Below are positions 41,419 through 42,477 of a stretch of DNA of 42,477 bases, piece by piece. Source of the stretch: UBA6182 sp964479585. GTDB taxonomy: Bacteria > Bacillota_I > Bacilli_A > Erysipelotrichales > Erysipelotrichaceae. The number at the start of each line of letters is the position of its first letter. Positions within the stretch are counted from its first letter, which is position 1. Location: contig CAYZMP010000010.1 of NCBI GenBank assembly GCA_964479585.1, positions 1-42,477 of the forward strand, in the 5' to 3' direction. The position numbers were made by a program, and so were the translations under genes. The notes under the pieces are model-generated. The model saw only the letters and a list, made by a program, of their open reading frames with translations, made no database searches and was not told the origin of the DNA.

Positions 41419-42462
41419 TTAATACCCTCCCATTTTCCACATGACATGAATGTCTTCAGGATGAAAGAATAGACCTACTTCTTGTTTGAGTGATACATTG
41501 TCAGTCGTATGAATAACATAGTTTCGATAACTTGTTTGTACAATGATTTCATAGTGAACGCCTTTGAATAAACTTGATATGACTTCTCCTGTTACTTTAC
41601 CTTGTTCAACATCAACAATATCAATGTCTTCTGGACGAATAACAATATCTACAGCTTCATCATCATCAAAACCATAATCAACACATGTAAATTGTTGACC
41701 ATCAAAAGAAACTAAGTAATCGTCGTTCATGATTCCATCAATGATGTTGCTTTCACCAATAAACTCAGCAACAAACTCATTTTCAGGTTCATTATAAATG
41801 TCAATCGGTGTTCCAATTTGCTGGATTTCACCTTCGTTTATGACAACGATTTTGTCAGACATCGTTAGTGCTTCCTCTTGATCATGTGTTACATAAATAA
41901 AGGTAATGCCTACTTCTTTTTGAATTTTTTTAAGTTCGATTTGCATTTCTTTTCTTAATTTGAGATCTAATGCTCCTAAAGGTTCATCAAGTAAAAGTAC
42001 CATTGGTTCATTGACAAGTGCTCTTGCGATAGCAACACGTTGTTGTTGACCGCCGGATAGTAGTGTTACTGCCCTACTTTCAAAACCTTCTAATCCAACA
42101 AGCTTTAGCATTTTTTTGACTTTTTGATCAATGATATCTTTGCTTTGTTTCTTTATCCTTAATCCAAAGGCAATGTTGTCATATACGTCCATGTGTGGAA
42201 ACAATGCATAACGTTGAAAGATTGTGTTAATTTCTCTTTTGTAAGGAGGGATGGTGCTTATTTCAATACCATCAAAATAAACATTCCCTTCTGTTTGCTC
42301 AATAAATCCACCTAGTATTCTTAATAATGTAGTTTTCCCACAACCTGAAGGACCAAGCAATGTTACAAACTCGTTTTCGAGTATGTCTAAGTTAATGCCT
42401 TTTAAAACAAGTTGACCATCAAATTCTTTTACTATATTTTTAAATGAAATTAATTCTTTCAT
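41419..42462 (-). CDS. potA: polyamine ABC transporter ATP-binding protein PotA
   Basis: A 347-aa ATPase with Walker A GPSGCGKTT (37-45), Q-loop FQRYALFPHMDVYDNIAFG, signature LSGGQQQRVAIARAL, Walker B VLLLDEPLGALD and switch VTHDQEEAL. The C-terminal TOBE-type domain contains VIRPEDIDI. AAGGAGG lies 5 nt before the ATG. It is the first pot gene seen; only 15 bases remain before the window edge, so the promoter lies outside. Confidence 0.94.
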   Translation of the reverse strand: MKELISFKNIVKEFDGQLVLKGINLDILENEFVTLLGPSGCGKTTLLRILGGFIEQTEGNVYFDGIEISTIPPYKREINTIFQRYALFPHMDVYDNIAFGLRIKKQSKDIIDQKVKKMLKLVGLEGFESRAVTLLSGGQQQRVAIARALVNEPMVLLLDEPLGALDLKLRKEMQIELKKIQKEVGITFIYVTHDQEEALTMSDKIVVINEGEIQQIGTPIDIYNEPENEFVAEFIGESNIIDGIMNDDYLVSFDGQQFTCVDYGFDDDEAVDIVIRPEDIDIVDVEQGKVTGEVISSLFKGVHYEIIVQTSYRNYVIHTTDNVSLKQEVGLFFHPEDIHVMWKMGGY

Positions 42463-42477
42463 ATGTCCTCCTTAAAA

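Overview
This is a chromosomal window from a low-GC, Gram-positive-type (monoderm) bacterium. AT-rich intergenic DNA, strong Shine-Dalgarno sites (AAGGAGG-like), sigma-A promoters and tight ATGA gene overlaps all point to Bacillota or the free-living Mollicutes-related lineages. TGA is used as a stop (for example at the ends of the VOC, rimO and potC genes) and Trp is TGG, so this is not the Mycoplasma code 4. My best guess, an inference only, is a free-living mollicute relative of the Izemoplasma/Acholeplasma/Haloplasma kind. No rRNA, transposase, phage gene or CRISPR array is visible.

Layout. 98-793: an exported hypothetical protein whose 3' end overlaps a convergent operon. 738-8631 (minus): a four-gene operon encoding an EAL phosphodiesterase, a six-PAS GGDEF cyclase with a dead HD-GYP-like tail, an E2/CAT-fold acyltransferase-like protein and an acyl-adenylating ligase. 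8807-10414: a DUF1622 membrane protein and a malic enzyme. 10541-11317: a heliorhodopsin with a near-consensus promoter. 11374-17656 (minus): a complete histidine-degradation operon hutH-hutU-ftcD-hutI-fchA that converts His to Glu via formimino-THF. 17789-22666: a VOC dioxygenase-like protein, a Ppx/GppA phosphatase, an alpha/beta hydrolase and an S9 peptidase. 22774-25470: a DUF2812 protein plus an ABC exporter pair. 25508-26440: an M19 dipeptidase. 26558-30198: a second cyclase/phosphodiesterase pair. 30227-32026: pepF. 32162-33298: a baeRF-type eRF1-like protein. 33321-36704 (minus): rimO, a MurT-like ligase and a GatD-like subunit without its catalytic residues. 36789-37541: yaaA, probably leaderless. 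37565-38621 (minus): nine tRNA genes. 38733-42462 (minus): potABCD polyamine uptake.

How it fits together. The cell appears to live partly on peptides and amino acids (S9, M19 and M3 peptidases, the hut pathway, polyamine import, malic enzyme). It carries two c-di-GMP modules, each pairing one apparently active cyclase (GGDEF motif plus RxxD I-site) with one EAL phosphodiesterase whose own GGDEF is degenerate. Heliorhodopsin adds a likely light-sensing function, with no retinal-synthesis gene in the window. Nearly every convergent gene pair shares a compact terminator hairpin, and several divergent promoters carry inverted repeats that look like operators. The least explained items are the c-di-GMP/acyl-activation operon, the heliorhodopsin and its promoter, and the GatD-like protein.
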